This document shows positions 7,919-16,833 of a stretch of 64,000 bases of DNA, piece by piece (position 1 is the stretch's first letter; every line of letters starts with the position of its first letter). Position numbers and translations under genes: made by a program. The DNA is from Paenibacillus mucilaginosus 3016 (GTDB lineage: Bacteria; Bacillota; Bacilli; Paenibacillales; NBRC-103111): positions 1,754,001 through 1,818,000 of the forward strand of contig NC_016935.1 in NCBI RefSeq assembly GCF_000250655.1. The letters are read 5' to 3'. The notes beneath the pieces are model-generated. The model was not told where the DNA came from. It saw only the letters and a program-made list of their open reading frames with translations, and made no database searches.

Positions 7919-8368
7919 TTATGAGGAATAACGTTCTTCAAATTGCTTATTAATAGCCTTCGCAAAATTGTAGATTGAATCTTTTTGTTGGACGATAGAA
8001 ATTCCGACTCCGGTACGAGTAGAGCGGGATTTATTAATCTCCCCGGAGTCAACCCAAAAGTAGATCCGGTAAAGCGGTTGATCGTATTCTTTAGCGATCT
8101 CAGCTTTAATTTCAGCAATTGTAATTGAAAATGCCGGTTCAGTTGAGTCCCAGGGACTATGTTGCAAAATATACTCCCAGTGATCTGAAAGAAGTGACGT
8201 AAAGCTTCTTACATCGTCACACAAAACTGATAAATCAAAAGATAGTTGCTGTGCTCCAAAAGTGAACTTTACTTCTACTTTGCATGCAACTTCGTCTATA
8301 TGTTCAGTAACATTGAAGTTTAATGATGTACCGGATGCCGAATATCCATAATCCTTTAAACAAGGCAT
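7919..8368 (-). CDS. Hypothetical small acidic protein, possible immunity partner of the DUF4258 protein
   Basis: 149 residues, no signal peptide and no membrane segment. The N-terminal half is predicted beta-rich (TSLNFNVTEHIDEVACKVEVKF). I do not recognise a family. It lies 27 bases downstream of the gene for a secreted DUF4258 protein and is in the same direction with a good ribosome site (AAAGGAGAG). A small cytoplasmic protein encoded directly after a secreted RNase-fold protein is the usual layout for a toxin-immunity pair, but nothing in this sequence proves that role. Confidence 0.6.
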   Translation of the reverse strand: MPCLKDYGYSASGTSLNFNVTEHIDEVACKVEVKFTFGAQQLSFDLSVLCDDVRSFTSLLSDHWEYILQHSPWDSTEPAFSITIAEIKAEIAKEYDQPLYRIYFWVDSGEINKSRSTRTGVGISIVQQKDSIYNFAKAINKQFEERYSS

Positions 8369-8395
8369 GATTAAACTCTCCTTTTTGAGGAAAGT

Positions 8396-9040
8396 TTACC
8401 ATCTCCAATTGCTATTTACAAATTTTTGTGCGATTTCATTGAATTCTGGCTTGTATATAGTTGAAATGTTCTTCGTATTACCTACGAACACAACAACAAT
8501 ATTTTGGTTCTGATCCCAAATGGCCCGAGCTCTACTAAACTGATCCATCATTTTTCTTCCATTTGTAATGGCATTTGCTACTTGATCGGTTGTAATTTGA
8601 CGTTCATTTGCTCTTTGAATTGCATGTGCAGTGAACGTAACCGTAGCCTGTGCAATTCTACTTGCAATAATCCTGGCGCATGTAGCAGCAATAAAATAAA
8701 CAATTGGGGCAAATTTAGGGCCGATTGTTTTACTTGGCGTAAAAGTTACCGGAAGTCTAGCAGTTTTAATAGAATTCCAGAAATGTGCCTTTTCTTCCAC
8801 GCTTAAAGCATTATATAAACCTTGAAGGTTTTTATCTTGCTTTAAGTAGTTGTCCGTATCAAAAATATATCTGTTAAACTGATTATAATCTAAATTCGAT
8901 ACATACGAGGACAATTTTTGAGCGTTACTTGCAGTCTCTTGAATTGTATACGAGTTTTGTGCATTAGCAAAGGTAGGCAAAGCCACGCTAGCTATCATAG
9001 CAAAAGCAATACAACCACTAATTATTTTTCCGTATCTCAT
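8396..9040 (-). CDS. Secreted DUF4258-domain protein (toxin-like)
   Basis: 214 residues. A signal peptide (positively charged start, hydrophobic core, FANAQ cleavage region near residue 27) leads an alpha-helical middle part. The C-terminal 85 residues contain VTFTAHAIQRANERQITTDQ, then a hydrophobic strand NIVVVFVGNTKNISTIYKP, matching DUF4258, a family related to the RelE/barnase-like fold found in polymorphic toxins. It could act as a secreted RNase-like toxin or as a structural spore protein. Start supported by GGGAGG ten bases upstream. It is divergent from the methyltransferase-like gene at 9189. Confidence 0.7.
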   Translation of the reverse strand: MRYGKIISGCIAFAMIASVALPTFANAQNSYTIQETASNAQKLSSYVSNLDYNQFNRYIFDTDNYLKQDKNLQGLYNALSVEEKAHFWNSIKTARLPVTFTPSKTIGPKFAPIVYFIAATCARIIASRIAQATVTFTAHAIQRANERQITTDQVANAITNGRKMMDQFSRARAIWDQNQNIVVVFVGNTKNISTIYKPEFNEIAQKFVNSNWRW

Positions 9041-9188
9041 CGTTGGAAATACCTCCCATATTTTTAGTACGTCTAGGATGTTAACATGAAAACCAAAACT
9101 TGTAAATAAAATAAAATAATTTGTTATTTGCTAAATAATGTGATATTTTTATGGAGTTTCCTGTAAATTCTGAGTGAAGGAGTTTTTT

Positions 9189-10079
9189 ATGCTGCTGAAG
9201 TTTAGACAACAAAAAGATAACATGTCTACTCAAAACATGTGGGAGGATTGGCAAGATTTTAGGAATTCATTTGGTAGCACACTGTTAAAAATAAACGAAT
9301 TGCTTACTATAAATAGAGGTCGTGTTTTACTTCTTGGGGCTGGGAATGGTAACGATGTCCCAATTGAGATAATAGAGGAAATGTTTGAAGAAATTGTCCT
9401 AGTAGACATTGATTCAGAAGCTCTATCTAGATTCATTTCAAAAACTGGCAATTCAAAAAAATATACTTGCATAGAAGCAGACTTATCAGGAATCGGACAT
9501 CTAATTCCAGATTTAAAACACAAATCAGAAAGACATATTATCGAATTATTAGAATCCATTAACTATGAGCCTTTATGGGTTAAGAAAATTACTGGGAAAT
9601 TCGATTGTGTAATTAATTGCCATTATACGTCTCAATTAATAGCACCAATTTTTATGAGTCGATTTGATAATCGAGTAACATATCCAAGTCGCAAATACTT
9701 GCTATCTCTATCTAATTGTTCTAAACGTGTATTGGGAGGGCTTTTTCGAGATATACATCTCGTAATGTCAGATGGAGGCATATTTATACACTCAACTGAT
9801 GTTTTTGAAGTCAGTTTCAATTCAAATGGGAAAAGCCACCCTGGTTCCAGTGAGATATTAAAAGCCACAGGTGGTGACTTACAAAAAGTCGGCGAAATTG
9901 TATCATTATATGATGAATTGATGAAGAAGGGATATCATGTTACTGGAAGTGAGTACCCCGATAATTTGAAGGATATTTTTGAGCATTTCGTCATGTTTAT
10001 TAATCCTTGGACATTTATAGATTCTGATATAGAAAAAAAGACGTATATTGTTTTTACTGATGCTTTTCGTAAAAAATAA
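9189..10079 (+). CDS. SAM-dependent methyltransferase-like protein
   Basis: 296 residues. Residues around 45-60 hold RVLLLGAGNGNDVPIEI, a glycine-rich SAM-binding motif I, followed by VLVDIDSEALSRF with the acidic residue of motif II, and FDCVINCHYTSQLIAPIF near motif IV. The C-terminal half has a HSTDVFE segment and no clear family signature. Acceptor substrate unknown. The ATG at 9189 has GAAGGAG (9176-9182) six bases upstream; the GTG at 9174 would lack a site. Strongly A+T-rich. A terminator follows at 10111. Confidence 0.68.
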   Translation: MLLKFRQQKDNMSTQNMWEDWQDFRNSFGSTLLKINELLTINRGRVLLLGAGNGNDVPIEIIEEMFEEIVLVDIDSEALSRFISKTGNSKKYTCIEADLSGIGHLIPDLKHKSERHIIELLESINYEPLWVKKITGKFDCVINCHYTSQLIAPIFMSRFDNRVTYPSRKYLLSLSNCSKRVLGGLFRDIHLVMSDGGIFIHSTDVFEVSFNSNGKSHPGSSEILKATGGDLQKVGEIVSLYDELMKKGYHVTGSEYPDNLKDIFEHFVMFINPWTFIDSDIEKKTYIVFTDAFRKK

Positions 10080-10110
10080 ATGTAACATCGAATGAAGCAA
10101 TTAGCTGCCA

Positions 10111-10134
10111 GCTGCCGATCCGGCAGCCTTTTTT
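10111..10134 (+). terminator. Terminator after methyltransferase-like gene
   Basis: GCTGCCG / CGGCAGC stem with a short ATC loop and six Ts, 37 bases before the next right-end repeat. Confidence 0.85.
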
Positions 10135-10164
10135 ATGCTCAGGAAAGATTAAAGATTTAGCTCC

Positions 10165-10250
10165 TTCATAATATATAGGTCATCACACCACATGACCGAT
10201 AACTATAGTGTGCTGAAGAATATACGCACATATAAGTAAAACATAAAAAA
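10165..10250 (+). repeat. Internal cassette junction 2
   Basis: ATAGGT (10175-10180), 14 bases, ACCGAT (10195-10200, one mismatch to ACCTAT), 17 bases, GAAT (10218-10221), then a left end starting ATACGCACATATAAG. Spacing is the same as at the other complete sites. Confidence 0.85.
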
Positions 10251-10286
10251 AGGGATACCCTCCAGAGGTGTGGAGGTATCCCTCTT
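10245..10286 (-). terminator. Module-start terminator
   Basis: A-run, AGGGATACC-TCCA paired with TGGAGGTATCCCT. Ends the lectin-like gene. Confidence 0.82.
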
Positions 10287-10378
10287 GATAATGTAGATTA
10301 GATTCTAACGGGAGTACATTTCCCCAGAACTAAGGCTAATGGCGAGAACCCTTGAGGCAAAGCCACCAGCTCCAGTGC

Positions 10379-10978
10379 TCAGGTAGACCGTGTTAGATTC
10401 CAAAATACACCGCTGAACTGATTCTGAGATAATATAACTCGACCAGTATTTCCATCTATGTCAAGATACCAGTTTTTATATGGACTGTTCCCCTGGTTTT
10501 GCAGGGTAACTATTCCGTTTCCATGGTTAGATACTCTCCAAAATACACCGCTGAACTGATTCTGAGATAAAATGACTTGACCTGTATTTCCATCAATATC
10601 AAGATACCAGTTTTTGTAGTGACTATTACCTTGGTTTTGAATAGTAACTATTCCGTTTCCATGGTTAGTTAGACTCCAAAATACACCGCTGAACTGATTC
10701 TCAGAAAGGATGACCCGGCCAGTATTTCCATCAATATCAAGATACCAATTTTTATATGGACTGTTGCCTTGATTTTGGAGAGTAACGTTATATTGTCGAG
10801 TTGGTATTAAGACCTGCGATGGATAGTAAGGATATTGTTCACCATCATTATTATAGATCGGATAATCGCGATCTTGAGGATGTGTATAATCACCGTACCA
10901 ACAACTGCATGGGTAGAAGTTCCGAGGGTAAGGGTGCGTATAAAGGGCGTAATTAGGATCGTATAAATTAAAGTTCAA
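10379..10978 (-). CDS. Three-repeat lectin-like protein (probable beta-trefoil), spore-surface-like N-terminus
   Basis: 199 residues. Residues 1-62 are rich in Tyr, Pro, Asp and Cys (NFYPCSCWYGDYTHPQD), like many coat proteins. The rest is three nearly identical 46-residue units, each with LQNQGNS-YKNWYLDIDGNTG and a VILS-NQFSGVFW segment. Three such units are what a beta-trefoil needs, and the Q-W spacing recalls ricin-type lectins. No signal peptide. Start is a TTG at 10978; no in-frame ATG is available near AAGGGA. The near-identity of the repeats at DNA level suggests recent duplication. Family assignment is tentative. Confidence 0.6.
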   Translation of the reverse strand: MNFNLYDPNYALYTHPYPRNFYPCSCWYGDYTHPQDRDYPIYNNDGEQYPYYPSQVLIPTRQYNVTLQNQGNSPYKNWYLDIDGNTGRVILSENQFSGVFWSLTNHGNGIVTIQNQGNSHYKNWYLDIDGNTGQVILSQNQFSGVFWRVSNHGNGIVTLQNQGNSPYKNWYLDIDGNTGRVILSQNQFSGVFWNLTRST

Positions 10979-11203
10979 CTTAATTCATTCCCTTCGTTCG
11001 TTTGATATTATCCTATGTCGATTCAGTAAAATTGGTTGCTTGCCTAGAAAAAAGGACATAAATTTGCTTAGGCAAGCTGCTTTCAGGTTATATCCCCTAA
11101 GGTACAGATATTTTCCTTCAATAGCCACACAGCTGTGCTGTTCGCCTTTGTCTGTCGGTGCTTCTTGAGCTAATGGATTAAGTTAGTTCATTAATGCATT
11201 CGG
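10979..11203. other. Non-coding stretch with hairpin inside module 3
   Basis: No gene is visible. GCTTGCCTA (about 11038-11046) pairs with TAGGCAAGC (about 11070-11078), giving a 9-bp stem with a large A-rich loop. The rest is unremarkable. Confidence 0.5.
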
Positions 11204-11232
11204 CAGCCGGATATGGTCCGGCTGTCTTTTTC
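11204..11232 (+). terminator. Hairpin terminator before right end of module 3
   Basis: CAGCCGGA / TCCGGCTG stem with TATGG loop and a T-run. No plus-strand gene precedes it closely, so a lost gene or an insulating role is possible. Confidence 0.8.
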
Positions 11233-11246
11233 CAATTAATGAGGTT

Positions 11247-11345
11247 AAAAAGTGAGTACCATCATATACATAGGTCATCACACCATATCACCTATAACTT
11301 GAGTGTACTGAAGAATATGCGCACATCGAAGTTATATATAAAAAG
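11247..11345 (+). repeat. Internal cassette junction 3
   Basis: ATAGGT (11270-11275), 14 bases, ACCTAT (11290-11295), 17 bases, GAAT (11313-11316), then a left end ATGCGCACATCGA identical in its first 13 bases to the left junction at 5850-5862. This identity shows that the left junction sequence belongs to the element and not to cotJC. Confidence 0.9.
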
Positions 11346-11385
11346 GGATGTTCTCCAGCCGACTTGGTGGAGTGCATCCCTTTTT
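11340..11385 (-). terminator. Module-start terminator
   Basis: AAAAAGGGATG...CTCCA paired with TGGAG...CATCCCTTTTT, ending the minus-strand gene 11399-12055. Confidence 0.88.
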
Positions 11386-11398
11386 ACATGTTTGATGA

Positions 11399-12055
11399 TT
11401 AAGTTATTCTGCTTTTCTTCCTTCCAAGTATTCTCCGATTGAGATAAATCAAGTTAATCCAGCTGGGAGTTTTTTTGTCACGTTCTTTGCTGTTTGAGGC
11501 GGTTTTCATTTTTTCAAACAAGGAGGTTAGTAGGTATGCTCCCTCAAAAAGAACTAGATAAATGAGGAAGATAATAATGTAATTTACCCATTTGTATTTT
11601 TCGAATAAACCACTTAATACTAATAATGGTTTGAAGCCAAAACCAAACGCCAGTGCTGTCAGAAAGGCATATAGGTGAAAATTCTTCCTTCGCTTAAGTG
11701 TCCATTGAAATACGAACATAATTGCAATAGGAATTAAAGATGCGTCCAGAGAGACACTGGGAAGAAAGGGAAGAACTTGATACGGATATCCCCATAACCC
11801 ATATCGGATGCCAAATGCATCCGTGTAGGCAAATAGTACATGAGTAGCGAATCCAAAAAAAGCAATTTTATAAATCATCGTACGATCAATAAATTTGTAT
11901 AATAAAGCAAGTGGGACAATCAACATAGCCAGAATAGTCCAAAATTGCCAGGTGTTAATATTTGAGTAGATAAGCCAATAATCAACGCCCTGACGAGTAA
12001 TCACCTCTTGGCCAGCAACTAATTTACGAAAATAATCGGCTTGTGTCTGTGTCAT
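11399..12055 (-). CDS. CBO0543-like polytopic membrane protein
   Basis: 218 residues with five to six hydrophobic helices from residue 33 on (FWTILAMLIVPLALLYKFI, IAFFGFATHVLFAYTDAFGI, IPIAIMFVFQWTL and others) and a basic C-terminal tail. The pattern of a short soluble start, a D-x-x-G-x-R-Y-G-L-W segment, a PFLPSVSLDASLIPI loop and a charged tail resembles the CBO0543 family of spore-former membrane proteins, whose function is unknown. Start ATG at 12055 is preceded by GGGGGA. The neighbouring module carries a second gene of similar type. Confidence 0.6.
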   Translation of the reverse strand: MTQTQADYFRKLVAGQEVITRQGVDYWLIYSNINTWQFWTILAMLIVPLALLYKFIDRTMIYKIAFFGFATHVLFAYTDAFGIRYGLWGYPYQVLPFLPSVSLDASLIPIAIMFVFQWTLKRRKNFHLYAFLTALAFGFGFKPLLVLSGLFEKYKWVNYIIIFLIYLVLFEGAYLLTSLFEKMKTASNSKERDKKTPSWINLIYLNRRILGRKKSRIT

Positions 12056-12094
12056 CCTAATCCCCCTGCTATTCTTTTGGGTCTGTTAATTTTA

Positions 12095-12150
12095 GGATGT
12101 ACAAAATATAAAGAAAAATGCGAAAGTATATGTCATTGGTAAATTCCTCG
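12095..12150 (+). repeat. Possible degenerate internal junction (second module fusion scar)
   Basis: AAAATGCGAAAGTATATGTC...GGTAAATTC aligns imperfectly with the left-end motif (5848-5878), and the preceding GGATGTACAAAA weakly recalls the GTGTACTGAA before GAAT. It lies just before a module-start type hairpin. The match is too poor to be certain. Confidence 0.4.
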
Positions 12151-12169
12151 CCTGCTTCTCGTTTCGCAT

Positions 12170-12218
12170 AAAAAAGGGTTACTCTCCAGATGATGAGTCC
12201 GAGAGCAGCCCTTTTTTT
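12170..12218 (-). terminator. Module-start terminator overlapping the end of the second CBO0543-like gene
   Basis: AAAAAAGGG...ACTCTCC paired with GAGAGCAGCCCTTTTTTT. Same design as the other module-start hairpins and overlaps the stop codon at 12179. Confidence 0.8.
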
Positions 12219-12679
12219 GAGCGGAGATGATGTTTTAGCATATTCCTTACTAACTTCCAGTCAGCCACTAATATTAAGAAAAGAACAGGATATAGCAGCC
12301 CAGAATACCACCATTTCCAACCGTTATAATAAATCATACCACTCGGGAGAGCTATAAATATCTCATAGAGAATTGAAAACAGAGACCAAGCTATGATGTA
12401 AAATAATTTTATTAATACACTCCTATTAACCGGAAAATAGTTTAAAAAAAGAGTGCTGATACAGGGGCCAATTATATAAACGATTACATACCCGCCAATG
12501 TCAACACCCGGCTGAAAATAGCCATATAATTTAAACTGTAAATTGAGCGAGAAATCGCTAGTTGCATTCAGCAAAAAGGCAAATAAAGAAGTACAGTAGT
12601 ATTCAATCAGAGATAATTTTTTTGGCATAGCAACAATAATTGCAATTAAGATTATTACAGTAATACCTAAAGCCATCAT
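12179..12679 (-). CDS. CBO0543-like membrane protein
   Basis: 166 residues from the chosen start (MMALGITVIILIAIIVAMPK), with about five hydrophobic segments and a charged end (RSKKGLLSDSSSGE). It resembles the CBO0543 group: LSLIEYYCTSLFAFLLNATSDFS, then IIGPCISTLFLNYFPVN. The frame is open up to an ATG at 12793 inside the right-end repeat, but AGGAG at about 12694-12698 and a promoter-like A+T-rich stretch before it favour the later ATG. Start therefore uncertain. Last gene before the right junction. Confidence 0.58.
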   Translation of the reverse strand: MMALGITVIILIAIIVAMPKKLSLIEYYCTSLFAFLLNATSDFSLNLQFKLYGYFQPGVDIGGYVIVYIIGPCISTLFLNYFPVNRSVLIKLFYIIAWSLFSILYEIFIALPSGMIYYNGWKWWYSGLLYPVLFLILVADWKLVRNMLKHHLRSKKGLLSDSSSGE

Positions 12680-12775
12680 AAGAAATTGTTCAGCTCCTAA
12701 AAAAACCGTGATTACTATATAATACCCAAATTCAAAAAAATTTGTTTTTCTTCGCTCAATGAGGGATTCAAAGCG

Positions 12776-12851
12776 GAGTATCATCATATACATAGGTCAT
12801 CGTACCACATCACCTATAATTTGAATGTACTAAAGAATTCGCCCACCTGGA
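12776..12851 (+). repeat. Right junction of cotJC element (attR-like)
   Basis: ATAGGT (12792-12797), 14 bases, ACCTAT (12812-12817), 17 bases, GAAT (12835-12838), then cotJC coding sequence (TTCGCCCACCTGGAG). The repeat stops exactly where cotJC homology begins. Confidence 0.9.
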
Positions 12852-13215
12852 GATGATCGCCACCATGGTCTACAAGCTCACCAAGGATGCGACCGTGGAG
12901 CAGCTGAGGGCTGCCGGTCTGGATGATCATTACGCGAACCATGACCGGGCGCTGTTCTACCAGAACGCCTCGGGTGTGCCGTGGACGGCGGCCTATATCC
13001 AGGCGAAGGGAGACCCGATCGCGGACCTGTATGAGGATATCGCGGCGGAGGAGAAGGCAAGGGCCACGTACCAATGGCTCATCGACCTCACGGATGACGT
13101 AGACCTGCAGGACGGCCTGAAGTTTCTGCGCGAGCGGGAAGTCGTTCATTCCCTGCGCTTCCGGGAAGCGGTGGAGATTCTGAAGGCGGAGCAGGGGGCC
13201 AAAAAAATCTTCTAA
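12839..13215 (+). pseudogene. cotJC: cotJC, 3' part
   Basis: The remaining two thirds of CotJC: AHLEMIATMVYKLTKDAT, LFYQNASGVPWTAAYIQAKG, DPIADLYEDIAAEEKARATY, FLREREVVHSLRFREAVEIL and the C-terminal KKIF. The E-x-x-A and H-x-x-R type metal-ligand motifs of the ferritin-like manganese catalase fold are split between the two parts. No frameshift or stop mars this part, and it joins in frame to 5657-5849. Such conservation suggests that the gene is still used, or that insertion is very recent. The next gene starts 19 bases on. Confidence 0.9.
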
Positions 13216-13234
13216 TTGTACAGGGGGAAGAGAA

Positions 13235-13831
13235 GTGGAAGGAATCGCTTCAATCACTGAACTGAAGACGAGAGCGCTGGAACAGCTTCGGGGCAACTGG
13301 TTCAAAGCGGCGGTTGTGACGCTGATCGTCGTGGGCTTGTCGCTCCTTGTTTCCGAAATCCCCAAGGTCGGTTCCCTGATCAGCCTGCTGATCTCCGGGC
13401 CGATCTCCTGGGGATCGGCTTACTTTTTCCTGCGCCTGCGGCGCGGGGAGGGGGCGTCCATCGAGGACATCTTACAGGGATTCGTACGGTTCGTGCCAGC
13501 ACTGGTACTGTATCTGCTCACCACGCTGTTCGTGCTGCTGTGGATGCTGCTGCTGATCGTACCGGGCATTGTCGCCGCGCTGAGCTATTCGATGGCTTAC
13601 TACATCCGGATTGACGAACCGGAGCTTTCGGCAATGGAAGCGCTTCGCCGGAGCAAGGAGATGATGAAGGGCCACAGATGGCGCTTTTTTGTCCTGGGCT
13701 TGAGCTTCATTGGCTGGATTCTGCTGGCCGTGGTTACCGCCGGCATCGGATTTTTGTGGGTGGGGCCTTATATGTCGGTGACCAGCGCCAATTTCTATAC
13801 GAACCTGAAGGCATCGCAAATCCATGGGTAG
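13235..13831 (+). CDS. DUF975 family membrane protein
   Basis: 198 residues beginning with a short soluble TELKTRALEQLRGNWFKAAV segment, typical of DUF975, then about five hydrophobic helices (VVTLIVVGLSLLVS, GSLISLLISGPISWGSAYFFL, FVPALVLYLLTTLFVLLWML, a C-terminal GWILLAVVTAGIGFLWVGPY). The conserved ...EALRRSKEMMKGHRWRFF element lies before the last pair. Function unknown. GTG start with GGGGGAAG upstream. Follows cotJC closely and may be co-transcribed. Confidence 0.85.
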   Translation: MEGIASITELKTRALEQLRGNWFKAAVVTLIVVGLSLLVSEIPKVGSLISLLISGPISWGSAYFFLRLRRGEGASIEDILQGFVRFVPALVLYLLTTLFVLLWMLLLIVPGIVAALSYSMAYYIRIDEPELSAMEALRRSKEMMKGHRWRFFVLGLSFIGWILLAVVTAGIGFLWVGPYMSVTSANFYTNLKASQIHG

Positions 13832-13868
13832 GGTAAGGTAAGGTAAGGTTAGGTTAGGTTAGGTTAGG
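13832..13868 (+). repeat. Tandem GGTAA/GGTTA pentamer repeat
   Basis: Three GGTAA units followed by four GGTTA units directly after the DUF975 stop codon. A simple-sequence tract likely to vary in length by slippage. Confidence 0.9.
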
Positions 13869-13884
13869 AAGGCATAATCAGTGG

Positions 13885-13941
13885 GAAAAAAGGTCTTCTT
13901 TCGCCCGCCACTCGCAAGCGGCCGCGGATGAAGACCTTTTG
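13885..13941. terminator. Terminator between DUF975 gene and collagen-like gene
   Basis: AAAAGGTCTTC pairs with GAAGACCTTTT around a GC-rich loop of about 33 bases. A-run and T-run on both sides; the genes converge here. Confidence 0.75.
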
Positions 13942-14010
13942 GTGTGCGTCCATGGGAGAGAACAAAAAGAAAAAGCCGCCCGGGAAGAGCGGCCGGCAGG
14001 TTCGAAGCTG

Positions 14011-16195
<2,185 letters not shown>

Positions 16196-16780
16196 ATTCA
16201 TATCGCGGTGACTTTGGTGACGCTGGCCTGTTTTCTCCGCGTCAAGGGATGGAAGGATTTGGACCGGTTTCATTCCACGGTGCTTTATATGATCAGTGCG
16301 AATGTGCTGTATTTTGTATTTACGACGAATTATCTGCTCTGGGCTTTCGTCCCTGACGTGCCGCTGTATCCCATCCTGAATGAGCTGCTCTACACCTTGA
16401 TCGTGTTTCCCTGCTCGGTTGTTCTCTTTTTGAAGGGGTGCCCGGAGGAGAAAGGACTGCCGGTTTGGCACTACCTCAAATGGGTCGCTTTTTTCGCCGT
16501 TCCGGAAGCACTCTACGCCTACACGGGGCACATTGCTTATGGGCACGGCTGGAGCTGGGGGTGGTCCGCCGCTTTCGATCTCATGATGTTTCCGATGCTC
16601 TGGCTGCATTCCCGGCGGCCGGTGCTGGCCTATGTCCTGTCGGTCGGCATCACGACGCTGCTGCTGCTCCTCTTCCGTGTGCCGCTCGCCGGTCTGATGG
16701 AATTCGACGGCGCCACATCGGGCGGCCCCGATTGGTTTACATTGACAAGTCCCCTCTCCGCATGGTTCTATGAAGGTTGA
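16196..16780 (+). CDS. CBO0543 family membrane protein, probable ATT start
   Basis: 194 residues. Hydrophobic helices alternate with the family pattern FHSTVLYMISANVLYFVFTT, NYLLWAF, PCSVVLFLKGCPEEK, then IAYGHGWSWGWSAAFDLMMFP and LWLHSRRP. Related proteins start M-H-I-A..., which is found here at 16196 only if ATT is the initiator (I-H-I-A-V-T). AAAGGAGGGG (16178-16187) is eight bases before that ATT. The next candidate, GTG at 16208, is 20 bases from the site. ATT starts are rare. Function unknown. Confidence 0.75.
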   Translation: MHIAVTLVTLACFLRVKGWKDLDRFHSTVLYMISANVLYFVFTTNYLLWAFVPDVPLYPILNELLYTLIVFPCSVVLFLKGCPEEKGLPVWHYLKWVAFFAVPEALYAYTGHIAYGHGWSWGWSAAFDLMMFPMLWLHSRRPVLAYVLSVGITTLLLLLFRVPLAGLMEFDGATSGGPDWFTLTSPLSAWFYEG

Positions 16781-16833
16781 GACCTGCAGCGGTTAGCCTG
16801 GCGAGCCGACTAACGTACAAGGGGGACGCAAGA

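Larger units (their letters stand above)
5850..12838. mobile_element. 6,989-bp cassette-array intervening element inside cotJC
   Basis: Foreign DNA, much richer in A+T than its surroundings, placed between the two halves of cotJC. Both edges share GAAT (5846-5849 and 12835-12838). Internal junctions at 7758-7761, 10218-10221 and 11313-11316 carry the same GAAT flanked by the element's conserved right end on one side and left end on the other, dividing the DNA into modules of 1,912, 2,460, 1,095 and 1,522 bp. Two degenerate junctions (about 6366-6410 and 12095-12150) suggest six original modules. No integrase, resolvase or transposase gene is present. By analogy with sigK-skin and spsM-SPbeta this may be excised during sporulation, but that is inference. 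Exact ends within GAAT are uncertain by a few bases. Confidence 0.85.

Noticed and set aside
5850..12838. Insert as an ordinary prophage or transposon
   Set aside because: No phage structural genes, integrase or transposase, no terminal inverted repeats with target duplication beyond GAAT, and repeated internal junctions.
5850..12838. Insert as a classical integron cassette array
   Set aside because: No intI, and the junctions do not fold like attC sites; spacing and ATAGGT dyads differ.
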